Below are positions 8,321 through 18,119 of a stretch of 64,000 nt of DNA, piece after piece; position 1 is the first letter of the stretch; each line of letters begins with the position of its first letter. This DNA comes from Verrucomicrobiota bacterium. GTDB taxonomy: Bacteria > Verrucomicrobiota > Verrucomicrobiia > Opitutales > UBA953. The notes beneath the pieces were generated by a model, which searched no databases, was not told the DNA's origin, and saw only the letters and a program-made list of their open reading frames with translations. The translations under genes were made by a program, and so were the position numbers. The DNA lies in assembly GCA_026397965.1 (NCBI GenBank), contig JAPLTU010000048.1, positions 1 to 64,000 of the forward strand, read 5' to 3'.

Positions 8321-8323
8321 AAG

Positions 8324-9676
8324 ATGCGCAGCCTCATTTCATGGCTCGCATTGACCGCGGCGACCGTGGCCCAGACGCTCGTCGGTGACGGCGTAGCCGA
8401 TGATACCGCCGCACTCCAAAAACTTGTCGACACCCAAGGTTCGGTCCATCTCGCCAAGGGACGCTATCGCCTGACAAAGACGGTAACCGTCGACCTCGCC
8501 AAGACAGGTTACGCCGCAATCAGCGGAGATGGTACGGCCCAGATCATCATGGCCGGTTCCGGCCCAGCCCTTCATTTCATCGGCACACATGGAGGCACCG
8601 CCGCGCCAGCTACGGTTAAGCCGGACGTTTGGAAGACCCAACGTTCCCCAACGGTTTCAGGCATCGAGATTATTGGCACGCATGCGAAAGCCAACGGCAT
8701 CGAGGCTACAGGCGTCATGCAACTTACCCTTGATAAAGTTGTCGTTCGCGAATGCCAGCACGCCGTGCACCTGACCCAGCGCAATCGCAACATCATCCTC
8801 AACGCTTGCAACCTCTACCATAATTCCGGCATCGGCGTGTTCTATGATCACGTCAACCTTCACCAATCAAACATCATCGGATGTCATATCAGTTACAATG
8901 GCGGCGGAGGCATCGTCGCTGTTGGCGGCGAGATCCGTAACGTGCAAATCGGCACCTGCGACATCGAGGCTAACCACGCCGAAAAAGGCCCACCCAGCGC
9001 GAACATCTTCCTAGATTCCACGGCCGGATCCATCGATGAAGTCACCATCACAGGTTGCACGCTACAACACACCCACAAGTCCGCCGACTCGGCCAATATT
9101 CGCATCTTAGGTGCAGGCTATGACCCCAGCCTGTTGCGCCGCGGAGGCAAAGACCATACCCGTGAAGGTAATATCCCGATTACCGGCAACGTCATGAGCG
9201 ACGTCCAGATCAACGTCGAGATCAAGACCGCTCGCGGCATCACCCTTACCGGCAATACTTTCTGGGAAGGCTTCAGCCACGACCTCGTCATCGAGGACAG
9301 TTCCAATATCGTGGTCACGGGCAATAACTTCGACCGCAATCCCCGCTACCTCGTGAACGGCTTCGACCTCTCTGAAAAGGACGGCGTCGTGATCAACCGC
9401 ACCGAAGATTCCAGCTTCTCCAATAACATCGTCTCAGGGGTCTGGAAAAAAGAAGCCGCCGTAGATATTAAGGACTGCGTGCGACTACAGGTTTCCCATA
9501 ACAGCATACTCGATTCGGACGGCATTGCGCTCCGTCTTGCAAACTCACGCCAATGCGTCGTAATGGGTAACATCCTTCGCGACGATCGACCGGCGGATAA
9601 ACGAAGCCCTTCGGCGTCCCTTGAAACCAGCGGCGAAGACAACCTGATCGGACCGAATCAACTAAGCCGAAAGTGA
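8324..9676 (+). CDS. Secreted right-handed parallel beta-helix protein (pectate-lyase-like fold)
   Basis: A 450-aa protein with a signal peptide (MRSLISWLALTAATVAQT), then the pectate-lyase-superfamily opening DGVADDTAALQKLVD and repeated short beta coils typical of right-handed parallel beta-helices (NRNIILNACNLYHNSGIGVF; ITGNVMSDVQINVEI; SNNIVSGVW). Such folds bind or cleave polyuronides and other polysaccharides. I see no diagnostic catalytic motif, so the activity is unknown. It forms an operon with the esterase 3 nt upstream. Its stop is 1 bp from the stop of the convergent gene, leaving no room for a terminator. Confidence 0.83.
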   Translation: MRSLISWLALTAATVAQTLVGDGVADDTAALQKLVDTQGSVHLAKGRYRLTKTVTVDLAKTGYAAISGDGTAQIIMAGSGPALHFIGTHGGTAAPATVKPDVWKTQRSPTVSGIEIIGTHAKANGIEATGVMQLTLDKVVVRECQHAVHLTQRNRNIILNACNLYHNSGIGVFYDHVNLHQSNIIGCHISYNGGGGIVAVGGEIRNVQIGTCDIEANHAEKGPPSANIFLDSTAGSIDEVTITGCTLQHTHKSADSANIRILGAGYDPSLLRRGGKDHTREGNIPITGNVMSDVQINVEIKTARGITLTGNTFWEGFSHDLVIEDSSNIVVTGNNFDRNPRYLVNGFDLSEKDGVVINRTEDSSFSNNIVSGVWKKEAAVDIKDCVRLQVSHNSILDSDGIALRLANSRQCVVMGNILRDDRPADKRSPSASLETSGEDNLIGPNQLSRK

Positions 9677-9677
9677 T

Positions 9678-10883
9678 TTAGGATCCGCCGCGGCGAATTT
9701 CCGAGCCTTCGAAGCGGATTGATACGCGCCAGACCTTTTTGACCCGGGTAATAATCTTACCCGAAGCCACCACCAGGGTTTCGGGGATTTCGATCCGATG
9801 CTGATCGACGACCGCATGGAAGCCCCGTTCGGAGAAAATATCGATGAACATCGAGATGGCCAAGGGATCATTGAAGACATCGGTCTCGATATTGACGTGT
9901 GCCTGACCTGAGATCGCATGGGCCTTGATGATGGGCAGGAACTTATCTTGGATCAGATCGATGACGGAACGGAAGGCCGGCGTATTGCGTTCCGCATAGT
10001 CGTCCAAACGGCGGACCAAGTCTTGGCGGGCGTGCTGGACGATTTGCGAGGCCAAGGGGATGGGCGAAATCAGATCGTAAGTCTCTTCCGCCAATTCCAG
10101 GGAGCTTTGATACTGGAGTTCCTTGATGATCCGGGCCTGCACTTCGGGCAAGGAACCCTGGGCGTTGATGAAGTGATAGTGAAAAATGTCCCGTAACGAC
10201 TGCAACGGCTCATAGGTACGCTCCTTGAAAACCCGGTAGCGATTACGGGCTGCCTCGGCGCTTAAGTCGGTCTTGCGTACCTCTACCTCTACCCCGCCCT
10301 CTTTTTTGACCTTATCATTATGCGCGACGCATTCCTGGCCACGTTTGAGCTGACGACGCACCGATTCATTCTCATCGACAAAGAGTACCAAGATGTGGAA
10401 ATGCGGCTTGGCGAAACGCACGGCCGTCGAAGACAGGCGGAACTCCTGACGCAGGTCATTCAGGCGGGCGAAGAGATGCTTTAAACATTCGACCTGCACC
10501 ATCGAGCGCGGAAAACCGTCGACGACGGCACCGGTCTCATATTGGGGCAGCAACAAGCGCCGGAAAAGAATTTCCACCACCTCGCGGTCGCCCACCAGCA
10601 TCCCCGCATCGATGCGTTTCTTGGCTTCAGGACTCGAAAGGATATCACTGACCACGATGGGTTCGGCCCCATAATCGCGATACTGTAAGATAAACTGGGT
10701 GTTAGTCCCCTTACCGGCGCCGGGGGCCCCGTTTAACCAGAAGATTTCGCGAGGAAAAACCAGCTTTTCGCGGCCAAGTTCCCGCTCCAGGCTCGTCCAG
10801 ACGGAGTCAAAGATGATCTGACCATCTTTGACTTCTAAATCGCTGATGCCGGGACTGGCGGGTCTGGATTGAGCTTCGCTCAT
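9678..10883 (-). CDS. Adenylate-kinase-like nucleotide kinase with an extra C-terminal domain
   Basis: A 401-aa protein. Residues ~40-240 form a nucleoside monophosphate kinase domain with P-loop LNGAPGAGKGT, an NMP-binding region SDILSSPEAKKRID and VVDGFPRSMVQVE, as in adenylate kinase. Phosphoryl transfer from ATP to a nucleotide is predicted. The remaining ~150 residues are not part of standard adenylate kinases (~215 aa), contain no motif I recognise, and end in mixed beta segments (KKVWRVSIRFEGSEIRRG). A canonical adk may exist elsewhere, so I give no symbol. It is the last gene of a minus-strand series. Confidence 0.8.
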   Translation of the reverse strand: MSEAQSRPASPGISDLEVKDGQIIFDSVWTSLERELGREKLVFPREIFWLNGAPGAGKGTNTQFILQYRDYGAEPIVVSDILSSPEAKKRIDAGMLVGDREVVEILFRRLLLPQYETGAVVDGFPRSMVQVECLKHLFARLNDLRQEFRLSSTAVRFAKPHFHILVLFVDENESVRRQLKRGQECVAHNDKVKKEGGVEVEVRKTDLSAEAARNRYRVFKERTYEPLQSLRDIFHYHFINAQGSLPEVQARIIKELQYQSSLELAEETYDLISPIPLASQIVQHARQDLVRRLDDYAERNTPAFRSVIDLIQDKFLPIIKAHAISGQAHVNIETDVFNDPLAISMFIDIFSERGFHAVVDQHRIEIPETLVVASGKIITRVKKVWRVSIRFEGSEIRRGGS

Positions 10884-10910
10884 GGGCTTTAACTGTTTTT
10901 GATAAAACCA

Positions 10911-10930
10911 ACCTCGCCGTTCTGCGAGGT
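10911..10930 (-). terminator. Possible terminator hairpin between unknown gene and kinase-like gene
   Basis: ACCTCGC-AGAACG-GCGAGGT (minus strand) is a 7-bp stem followed by TGGTTTT. The T-run is interrupted, so it may be only a partial terminator. Confidence 0.5.
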
Positions 10931-10940
10931 AAAAACCTGC

Positions 10941-11792
10941 TTATTTCCCTCCAGAACCCTTCGTTTGAACCTGATCGGAGCCAGGTTTAACAAAGGGCAT
11001 ACCGGGCTCGTCGGAGCGATTTCGGCGAAATTGATAACGATTAATATCCTGCATGGACAACTGATCAAGGGACTTAGGGGCCAAACGATCGGCAGCCGAT
11101 TGGCCTTTCACTTCATAGGAGCTATTCCGCTCGGTCGTCATCCGGCCATCGATGCCTTTAATTTCCGCCGGCGCCAGCGTCACGTTCGACGGCGCCTTCT
11201 CGATCGACTTCACTTCGATCATATCTTTCGAGCGAACCGTCGCACCGAGCGAATCTTCCAACTTTATATCCGAGCGGCGGCGGCCGATGGTGTCATATTT
11301 CCCGTGCCACGTATCTAGGGTGAGAAGATTTTCACGCGAATAAACCATGTCTTTACCGAGCGGCGCCTGGGAAGTCTCGAAGCGCTTCTCCATGAGATTA
11401 CTCGTCTTGCTGACCTTCTTCAGGCTGGAATCGAAATCGACATTATTATCGACGCGCTTAACCCCGCCGCCATCCAAAGCGAACGGAAGTTTTCGGCCAT
11501 CCGGGGTCGACATCGAGGCAGCGGGGGCGGCTTTGGCAGTTTTTTCGGCAGCCTGAGGAACGACCTCACCGGCCGGCGGGGGAGTCGGTCGGAGCGCTTT
11601 GGGCAGCGGCAAAGGCACATTGCCGTCGATCGCTTTTCCATCGACATCATAGTGAATGACTTGCTTGCCCTCGATGCCACCCTCGGCGCTTACCGTGAAG
11701 CCGGACAACTTAGGACGCTCATTAGATTGGGCGCAAAGCACCCCCGTCGTAAGGGCGACGATGAGACACAATTGGGTAGCACGAATAGCCAA
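10941..11792 (-). CDS. Exported protein of unknown function
   Basis: A 283-aa protein I do not recognise. It begins with a likely signal peptide (MAIRATQLCLIVALTTGVLC, then AQS). A Pro/Ala-rich linker (PLPKALRPTPPPAGEVVPQA) follows, then a charged, low-complexity mature part rich in Lys, Ser and Asp with no membrane segment. The C-terminus FVKPGSDQVQTKGSGGK looks disordered. It is probably periplasmic. It lies 44 nt after glgP on the same strand and may be cotranscribed, but nothing links it to glycogen. Confidence 0.72.
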   Translation of the reverse strand: MAIRATQLCLIVALTTGVLCAQSNERPKLSGFTVSAEGGIEGKQVIHYDVDGKAIDGNVPLPLPKALRPTPPPAGEVVPQAAEKTAKAAPAASMSTPDGRKLPFALDGGGVKRVDNNVDFDSSLKKVSKTSNLMEKRFETSQAPLGKDMVYSRENLLTLDTWHGKYDTIGRRRSDIKLEDSLGATVRSKDMIEVKSIEKAPSNVTLAPAEIKGIDGRMTTERNSSYEVKGQSAADRLAPKSLDQLSMQDINRYQFRRNRSDEPGMPFVKPGSDQVQTKGSGGK

Positions 11793-11836
11793 GCATCCTC
11801 ACCTTGGAGGGACTTGGCGTAAATCTCAACCCTGAG

Positions 11837-14401
11837 TTAGCGGGGAATCGGGTGAGATTTGGTCTTCCAGATAAGCCGGGCGTAATCCCCGATGGATCGA
11901 TCTGAAGAGAATTTAGCACAGCGGGCGACGTTCCGAATCGCCATGGCGGCCCACCGACGACGGTCTAAGAAGGCTTTTTCGGCCCGCGATTGCGCTTCCA
12001 CGTAACTCCGGAAGTCAGCCAAGACCAAATAAGGATCGCCGCCCTCGATCAAGGAATCGACCACCGGGGAGAGCGCACCCGCCTGTTCCGGCGTAAAGGT
12101 ATCCGAGCGGAGCCAATCCAAGAGCGCAGCGAGCTCGGAATCGGCCTCCAGGACCGCCCGAGGGTGATAGCCACGCGACCAAAGCGCTTCGACCTCTTCG
12201 ACTTCGAGTCCGAAGATAAAGATATTTTCGTCGCCAACTTCTTCGGCGATTTCGACATTGGCGCCGTCCAAGGTACCGATGGTCACGGCACCATTGAGGG
12301 CTAATTTCATATTACCGGTGCCGGAGGCTTCCTTGCCCGCGGTTGAAATCTGTTCTGATAAGTCGGCGGCCGGGATAATGACCTCGGCTAAGGAAACGCG
12401 ATAGTCCGGTAAGAACACGACTTTCAGCTGACCCTTGATCCGCGCGTCGGAATTAATCACGGCACCGACGCGGTTGATCGCGTGGATGATATGCTTCGCC
12501 AAGGCGTAGCCTGGGGCGGCCTTCGCGCCGAAGATACAAACCCGCGGGGTAAACTGGGTGTGGGGCTCGTTCAACATCCGCCGATACAGGTGCAAGATGT
12601 GGAGCAAGTTAAGGTGCTGGCGTTTGTATTCGTGCAAACGCTTGATTTGCACGTCGAACAAGGCATCGGGCGAAACTTCGACGCCGACGAGTTCCCGGAT
12701 ACGAGCCGCGAGGCGGACCTTGTTCTCACGTTTAATGGCCAAGAAGCGGTCTTGGAAGAGCGGGCGTTCGGCCACGGCATCGAGCTTACGGAGCTTGCTC
12801 AAATCGACTTCCCACCCCGGACCGGCGACTTCATCGCAAAGCGTGCTGAGGCGGGGATTACAACCACGCACCCAGCGACGGGGGGTCACGCCATTGGTGA
12901 CATTAATAAATTTACCTTTCCACAACTCATCGAAGGCCGGGAACAAGTGTGCCCGGAGCAGTCGCGTGTGTAATTCCGCGACACCATTGACATGATGCGA
13001 ACCAACGACGGCCAGATGCGCCATCCGAATGCGCTTAGGCTGACCTTCCTGAATAATCGAAAGCTCCATCTTTTTGGCATCGTCCCCGGGCCATTGACGT
13101 TCGACCTCATCCAAGTGCCGGCGGTTGATTTCGTAAATGATTTCAAGTTGGCGGGGCAACACCTTTTCAAACAGCGGCACCGACCAAGTTTCCAAGGCTT
13201 CGGGTAATAAAGTATGGTTGGTGTAACTGAAAACGCGGGAGACGATGGCCCAAGCCTGATCCCAGTGCATCCGCTCGGTATCGACCAGCAAGCGCATCAA
13301 CTCGGCAACGGCGATGGCTGGGTGCGTGTCGTTCAACTGGATGGCGACCTTATCGGGGAAATTAGCCCAGCTCGGGTTCAGGCGCAGGTGGCGACGAAGG
13401 ATGTCTTGCAAGGAACAGGACACGAAGAAGATCTGTTGAACGAGGCGTAATTCCTTACCGCTCTCCGTGTTGTCATTCGGGTAGAGCACCTTGGAGACTG
13501 TCTCACTGGCATCGCGATCGCGCACGGCTTCGACGTAGCCGCCACGGTCGAAGGCTCGGAAATCAAACTCACTGGTGGCTTTCGATTCCCACAGGCGCAA
13601 GAAGTTGACGCTGCTGGCATTGAAGCCGGCGATCGGAATATCCCACGGCACCCCGAGCAGATCCTTGGTCTCCGTCAGGGAGGCATGGTGATTACCGCGG
13701 TCATCGGTAGTATGGATAACGTGGCCGTAGAGGGGCACAGTGACGCGGAAGTTTGGGCGGCGGATTAGCCAGGGGTTATTATTGGATAACCAGTTATCGG
13801 CGACCTCCACCTGTCTGCCGTTAACAAAAGTCTGCCGGAATAAGCCGAACTCGTAGTGAATCCCGTAACCGACGGCGGGGATGTCCAAGGTGGCGAGCGA
13901 ATCGAGGAAGCAAGCGGCCAAACGGCCTAAGCCACCGTTACCTAACCCCATGTCGGCTTCCTCTTCCGTGACCGCCTCGAGATCTTGTCCAAGGTCGGCC
14001 AAGGCCCGGGTGGCCACGTCGCGCAAACCGAGATTAACTAAATTATTACTCAGCACGCGGCCCATCAAATATTCTAACGAGAAGTAATAGACCCGGCGGA
14101 CGTTCTGGCTCGAATGCTGGGATTGGGTATCGATATAACGGGCGAGCAACTGATCACGTACGGCCATACAGGTCGCCAGCCACCAATCATTTTTGGTGGC
14201 GGTAATCGGATCGCGGGCGAACGAACTTTTTAAGTGCCGCAAGATGGCTTCCTTAAAAAGCTTCACCGGCTGGGCACTACCGCTCGGCGGCACCGTGGCG
14301 GCGGGGCGGGCCTTTGCCTTGGGCTTAGACTTGGGGGCGATTTTTTTGCGACCCACTCCGGCGCGGGATGACTTCAAAAGGGTCTTCTTCTTTTTAGGCA
14401 T
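11837..14401 (-). CDS. glgP: Glycogen/starch/alpha-glucan phosphorylase
   Basis: An 854-aa enzyme that phosphorolyses alpha-1,4-glucan chains to glucose-1-phosphate using pyridoxal phosphate. The pyridoxal lysine is in [20 protein letters not shown]. Other family blocks include [40 protein letters not shown] and the [18 protein letters not shown] segment. The start is the ATG at 14401; it gives a Lys-rich N-terminal extension ([13 protein letters not shown], then [10 protein letters not shown]) before the core. It follows the aas-type gene by about 50 nt. The matching synthase (glgA) is about 10 kb away on the other strand. Confidence 0.96.
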   Translation of the reverse strand: MPKKKKTLLKSSRAGVGRKKIAPKSKPKAKARPAATVPPSGSAQPVKLFKEAILRHLKSSFARDPITATKNDWWLATCMAVRDQLLARYIDTQSQHSSQNVRRVYYFSLEYLMGRVLSNNLVNLGLRDVATRALADLGQDLEAVTEEEADMGLGNGGLGRLAACFLDSLATLDIPAVGYGIHYEFGLFRQTFVNGRQVEVADNWLSNNNPWLIRRPNFRVTVPLYGHVIHTTDDRGNHHASLTETKDLLGVPWDIPIAGFNASSVNFLRLWESKATSEFDFRAFDRGGYVEAVRDRDASETVSKVLYPNDNTESGKELRLVQQIFFVSCSLQDILRRHLRLNPSWANFPDKVAIQLNDTHPAIAVAELMRLLVDTERMHWDQAWAIVSRVFSYTNHTLLPEALETWSVPLFEKVLPRQLEIIYEINRRHLDEVERQWPGDDAKKMELSIIQEGQPKRIRMAHLAVVGSHHVNGVAELHTRLLRAHLFPAFDELWKGKFINVTNGVTPRRWVRGCNPRLSTLCDEVAGPGWEVDLSKLRKLDAVAERPLFQDRFLAIKRENKVRLAARIRELVGVEVSPDALFDVQIKRLHEYKRQHLNLLHILHLYRRMLNEPHTQFTPRVCIFGAKAAPGYALAKHIIHAINRVGAVINSDARIKGQLKVVFLPDYRVSLAEVIIPAADLSEQISTAGKEASGTGNMKLALNGAVTIGTLDGANVEIAEEVGDENIFIFGLEVEEVEALWSRGYHPRAVLEADSELAALLDWLRSDTFTPEQAGALSPVVDSLIEGGDPYLVLADFRSYVEAQSRAEKAFLDRRRWAAMAIRNVARCAKFSSDRSIGDYARLIWKTKSHPIPR

Positions 14402-14452
14402 AATCGTAACTAAGGACAATAACCCTGAAGCCACAAGCGAGCCAAAACCGCT

Positions 14453-16786
14453 TCAGCTCTGTGCCAACTCGCGTAACTTGGTCAAATCCAGCTTACCCGT
14501 GCCCAAAATAGGGATGACGGGCACCTTTTTGAACACCTTGGGAATCCAAAGATTGGCGAGGCCTTCGGCGGCCAGCGCGTTACGAACGGTTTCGACATCA
14601 AGATCATCGACGTGCAAGACCACCAGTTGTTCGCCCTTGATCGCTTCGGCGGCGCTGGAGACCGCGATTTTGACTTCCAGGGAAGCGATTAGGCCTAAGA
14701 CCTTTCGCAAAGCATCTTCGACTGTGCCGTGTGGGACCATTTCGCCACCGATCTTGGAAAACCGGGAAAGCCGGCCGGCCAGATGTAAAAACCCTTCGTC
14801 ATCCATCCGACCCAGATCTCCGGTGCGATACCAACCATCGGGGGTCATCGCCTTGGCGGTTTGCTCGGCATCGAGATAACCCATAAAAATATTAGCCCCA
14901 CGGACTTCGAGCAGACCAACCTGATCGCTCGGCAAGACCGCTTCGGTCGTCGGATCAATGAACCGGACGGCGACACCGATCACCGGGCGACCCACCGAAC
15001 CACGCACCGCACCCACCCAAACGCCGCCGGGGGCCTCTCCTGGATCAGGACGATCAGGGACATTTACGGAGAGTACCGGGCTGGTTTCGGTGATACCATA
15101 GCCCTCAAGCATGGGCGTCTCGAGCGTATCGTTGAACGTATCGATGAGATCGGCCGGACATTTCTCGGCACCGACTACCGCCCAATTTAGGGTGGCAAAA
15201 TCTGACGCCGACGCACGTCGTACATACGGGCGGAGGAAGGTCGGCGTGCCCACCACCACGGTGACTTTTTCTTCCTTGATCGCCTTGACTGCCGCGGCTG
15301 AATCTAAAGGCGAAGGCAAAGTCACCAGACGAGGGGAACGCGAAAGGCAGTACCAGAGACCGATGGTGAATCCGAAACTATGAAAGACCGGCAGACTGCT
15401 GAGGAAAACTCCGTCTTCGGGCAAGATTTCGGCATTTTCGATCTGGCGGAGATTCGCCAAAAGATTGCGGTGCGATAAACGGACTCCCTTAGGCTGACCG
15501 GAACTTCCACTGGTAAAGAGTAAGGCGGCTTCGGTTTCCCCTCCCCGCTTCGGCAGACCCATGCATAGCGGAAGCCAAGAACCTGGAAGACAACGAATCA
15601 GACCGACGCGCCACCCGAGACTGAGGCGCGAAGATTTCGTCATGAAATCAGCGACATCGAGCACCTGATCTCCCCAAGGAAAATCTGGCGAACGTTCGGA
15701 AAGTTTCTCGCGGAAAGCTCCCGCCGTGATCACGCTGTCGACTTGGGCGCGTTGAAGACACGATACAGCCTGCTCGCGGCCGAGCGAGAAATTCAGGTTC
15801 ACGGGGACTTTGTCGGCCAAAAGACATCCCAGATTGGCGACCGTGGCGCAGATACCCGGCGGCAAGACAATCGCCACGCGCTGCGCGGTCGTGCGGCGCT
15901 TAAGTTCGCCAGCGAAGGCCCAACTCAACGCCAGCAAAGTGGAAGCGGCGAACTCCCGCCGGCCAGACGCCAGGTCGACCATGGCGATTTTGCCACCCTT
16001 CTGGGCGAGCCCTCGGACCATTTCGCGACTGAGGTGACCCTCGAGCGAAGGCCGCATCGCAAAAGCCTCGGAGGCAAGCTCCAGCATGCGGAGGCGAGTC
16101 TGCGCATGTTCTTCGGCCAGAAAAGGCTTACCGATAACCACGCCAATCGGTCGAGGAAAGTGCTGTGGCAATTTCCAGAAAAACTTACCTTCGCTGAAAC
16201 TCAGGAACGAACCCCACATGCCATCGATGGCGATGGGTAAGATCGGAGCACCCCCGCGTCGAGCGATCAGTTCAAATCCCTTGCGCAGCTGCATGAGACT
16301 GCCATTGCGCGTCAAACTACCCTCGGGGAAGATGCAGACAATCTCGCCACGCTTGAGCGCTTCAGCCGATTTATAAATGGCATCCTTGGCTTTGGATTCT
16401 GAAACCGGAATCGTCCCCATCAGGCGGCACATAAAGCCCAAGAATTTCTGGCTCTCGAAACCTTCCCAAGAAAGAAACCGCACCGGACGAGGCGAAAGCA
16501 CGCCGACGACCAACACGTCGGCGTACGCAACGTGATTCGAGAGTACCAAAGCCGGACCGGTTTCGGGGATGTTCTCGAGGCCGCGCACCCGAATCTTATA
16601 AAAGCACTTCAAGACCAGCCAACAGAAGGTCTGCAGGGCGCAATAACCCATAGACATCGACGCATGGCGACGCGGGGCTCGCCAGGCGAAGGCCAGCAAG
16701 AAGACAATCACCGCGAAAGCCGCCCCGGAGGCCAGCGCGACGAGCACCATCTGTAATAAAGATAAGATAAAACTAAGGAGGGGCAC
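14453..16786 (-). CDS. aas: Bifunctional acyltransferase / acyl-ACP synthetase (Aas-like)
   Basis: A 777-aa fusion. Two N-terminal membrane segments precede a PlsC-type 1-acylglycerophosphate acyltransferase domain with the HX4D motif SNHVAYADV (His85, Asp90) and FPEGSLTRNG. The C-terminal ~500 residues are an AMP-forming acyl ligase with LLFTSGSSGQPKG, VVGAEKCP, GYGITETSPV and DGWYRTGDLGRMDDEGF. E. coli Aas has the same order and re-acylates lysophospholipids via acyl-ACP. The start codon is a GTG at 16786; an ATG 12 codons in is possible. It is divergent from the peptide-transport operon and upstream of glgP. Confidence 0.92.
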   Translation of the reverse strand: MPLLSFILSLLQMVLVALASGAAFAVIVFLLAFAWRAPRRHASMSMGYCALQTFCWLVLKCFYKIRVRGLENIPETGPALVLSNHVAYADVLVVGVLSPRPVRFLSWEGFESQKFLGFMCRLMGTIPVSESKAKDAIYKSAEALKRGEIVCIFPEGSLTRNGSLMQLRKGFELIARRGGAPILPIAIDGMWGSFLSFSEGKFFWKLPQHFPRPIGVVIGKPFLAEEHAQTRLRMLELASEAFAMRPSLEGHLSREMVRGLAQKGGKIAMVDLASGRREFAASTLLALSWAFAGELKRRTTAQRVAIVLPPGICATVANLGCLLADKVPVNLNFSLGREQAVSCLQRAQVDSVITAGAFREKLSERSPDFPWGDQVLDVADFMTKSSRLSLGWRVGLIRCLPGSWLPLCMGLPKRGGETEAALLFTSGSSGQPKGVRLSHRNLLANLRQIENAEILPEDGVFLSSLPVFHSFGFTIGLWYCLSRSPRLVTLPSPLDSAAAVKAIKEEKVTVVVGTPTFLRPYVRRASASDFATLNWAVVGAEKCPADLIDTFNDTLETPMLEGYGITETSPVLSVNVPDRPDPGEAPGGVWVGAVRGSVGRPVIGVAVRFIDPTTEAVLPSDQVGLLEVRGANIFMGYLDAEQTAKAMTPDGWYRTGDLGRMDDEGFLHLAGRLSRFSKIGGEMVPHGTVEDALRKVLGLIASLEVKIAVSSAAEAIKGEQLVVLHVDDLDVETVRNALAAEGLANLWIPKVFKKVPVIPILGTGKLDLTKLRELAQS

Positions 16787-16886
16787 GGGCGGAGATTGTC
16801 AGTCGAAAATTAATTGTGCAAGGAGAGTCCACGCTCGCTTTCGGGGTTGACCCCTCCCGTTCCGTGCTTGCCCTATAGATACCCTG

Positions 16887-18119
16887 ATGCGCGACTACGT
16901 CCTCAGACGGTTGTTGCTCGTCCCACTGACGTTCGTGGGCATCACGTTCGTCGCGTTTTGCTTCACCCGTTTCGTACCCGGCGGTCCGATTGAGCAAGCC
17001 CTCGCCGAGCGTCAACAAGCCGACCGTAAACGCAGTGCGGCGGCCCGACCGAGCGGCCCCGCTTCGCCGGAGGAACTGGATAATCTTAAACGCCGTTATG
17101 GCTTTGATCGCCCGCTGACCGAAGCTTACGCCATCTGGCTGGGCATCATGCCCGGTCCAGCGGACTGGACCACAGTGCGCCTCGACAAAGAGGGCAAAGC
17201 GGAAGCCGAAGTCGCCGACGATCAGCGTGTCGACCAATCTTTTAAACTCGCCATCAAGCTGAACGGAAAAGCCTTCGCGGTCACCACCCTCGACGGCAAA
17301 CCCCGTGAGCCTTGGCGAGCCGAGCCCGCTCCCCTGTCCGATGACGCGGACACCGCCACCCGCGTCCTCGTCTATCGCAAAGCTTACTCGGGCTTACTTC
17401 AAGGCCAGCTGGGTGACTCTACGGGCAGCGACAAACCTGTATGGAACGAAATCAAATCCCGCTTACCGATCTCGGCTTGGTTCGGTGGTTGGTCTCTTCT
17501 ACTCGCCTACGCCATCTCCATTCCTTTGGGCGTGGCCAAAGCCTTGCGCCGCGATGGGTGGTTCGATCGGATATCTTCCCAGGGCCTCTTCATCCTTTAT
17601 TCCATTCCTGGCTTCATCCTCGCGGTGGTGTTACTGCAACTGCTGTGTTTCAAACTGGGGTGGTTTCCGACCATGGGCTTTGATTGGTCGCGCCCATTTT
17701 ATCACTCTTTCCTTCCACTCTGTTGCGAAATGATTGGCGCCTTCACCGCCCTCACGCTTTTTACCCGCAACGGTTTGCTGGATAATCTGGCCGCTGACTA
17801 TGTGCGCACCGCCAAAGCCAAAGGGCTCAGTAATGGTCGCATCGTGTTCGTCCACGCCTTGCGTAACTCCATCATCCCCTTGGCGGCGACCTTCGGAGGG
17901 AATCTTGGTTTCTTCCTCACGGGTTCATTCCTCATCGAATTCACTTTTAATATTCCTGGTTTGGGCCTGTTGGGCTATGATTCGCTGGTTCATCGCGACT
18001 TCCCGGTCTTCCTCGGCCTCCTCACCCTTTCGAGCCTGGCGATGCTTCTGGGCAACATCCTCTCTGATCTCTGTGTTGCCGCCGTCGACCCGCGCATCCG
18101 GTTCGATAAAAAAACATGA
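16887..18119 (+). CDS. yejB: Peptide ABC transporter permease, YejB/OppB type, with long periplasmic insert
   Basis: A 410-aa inner-membrane permease. The first membrane helix and FVPGGPIEQAL are followed by a large non-membrane insert (about residues 45-185) before five more helices. The binding-protein-dependent transport signature is ADYVRTAKAKGLSNGRIVFV. The family (YejB) imports peptides such as microcin C in E. coli. The TM1-TM2 insert is longer than in OppB and agrees with the Yej/long-insert subgroup. It is first in an operon where each gene overlaps or nearly touches the next. TATAGAT lies 6 nt before the ATG. Confidence 0.88.
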   Translation: MRDYVLRRLLLVPLTFVGITFVAFCFTRFVPGGPIEQALAERQQADRKRSAAARPSGPASPEELDNLKRRYGFDRPLTEAYAIWLGIMPGPADWTTVRLDKEGKAEAEVADDQRVDQSFKLAIKLNGKAFAVTTLDGKPREPWRAEPAPLSDDADTATRVLVYRKAYSGLLQGQLGDSTGSDKPVWNEIKSRLPISAWFGGWSLLLAYAISIPLGVAKALRRDGWFDRISSQGLFILYSIPGFILAVVLLQLLCFKLGWFPTMGFDWSRPFYHSFLPLCCEMIGAFTALTLFTRNGLLDNLAADYVRTAKAKGLSNGRIVFVHALRNSIIPLAATFGGNLGFFLTGSFLIEFTFNIPGLGLLGYDSLVHRDFPVFLGLLTLSSLAMLLGNILSDLCVAAVDPRIRFDKKT

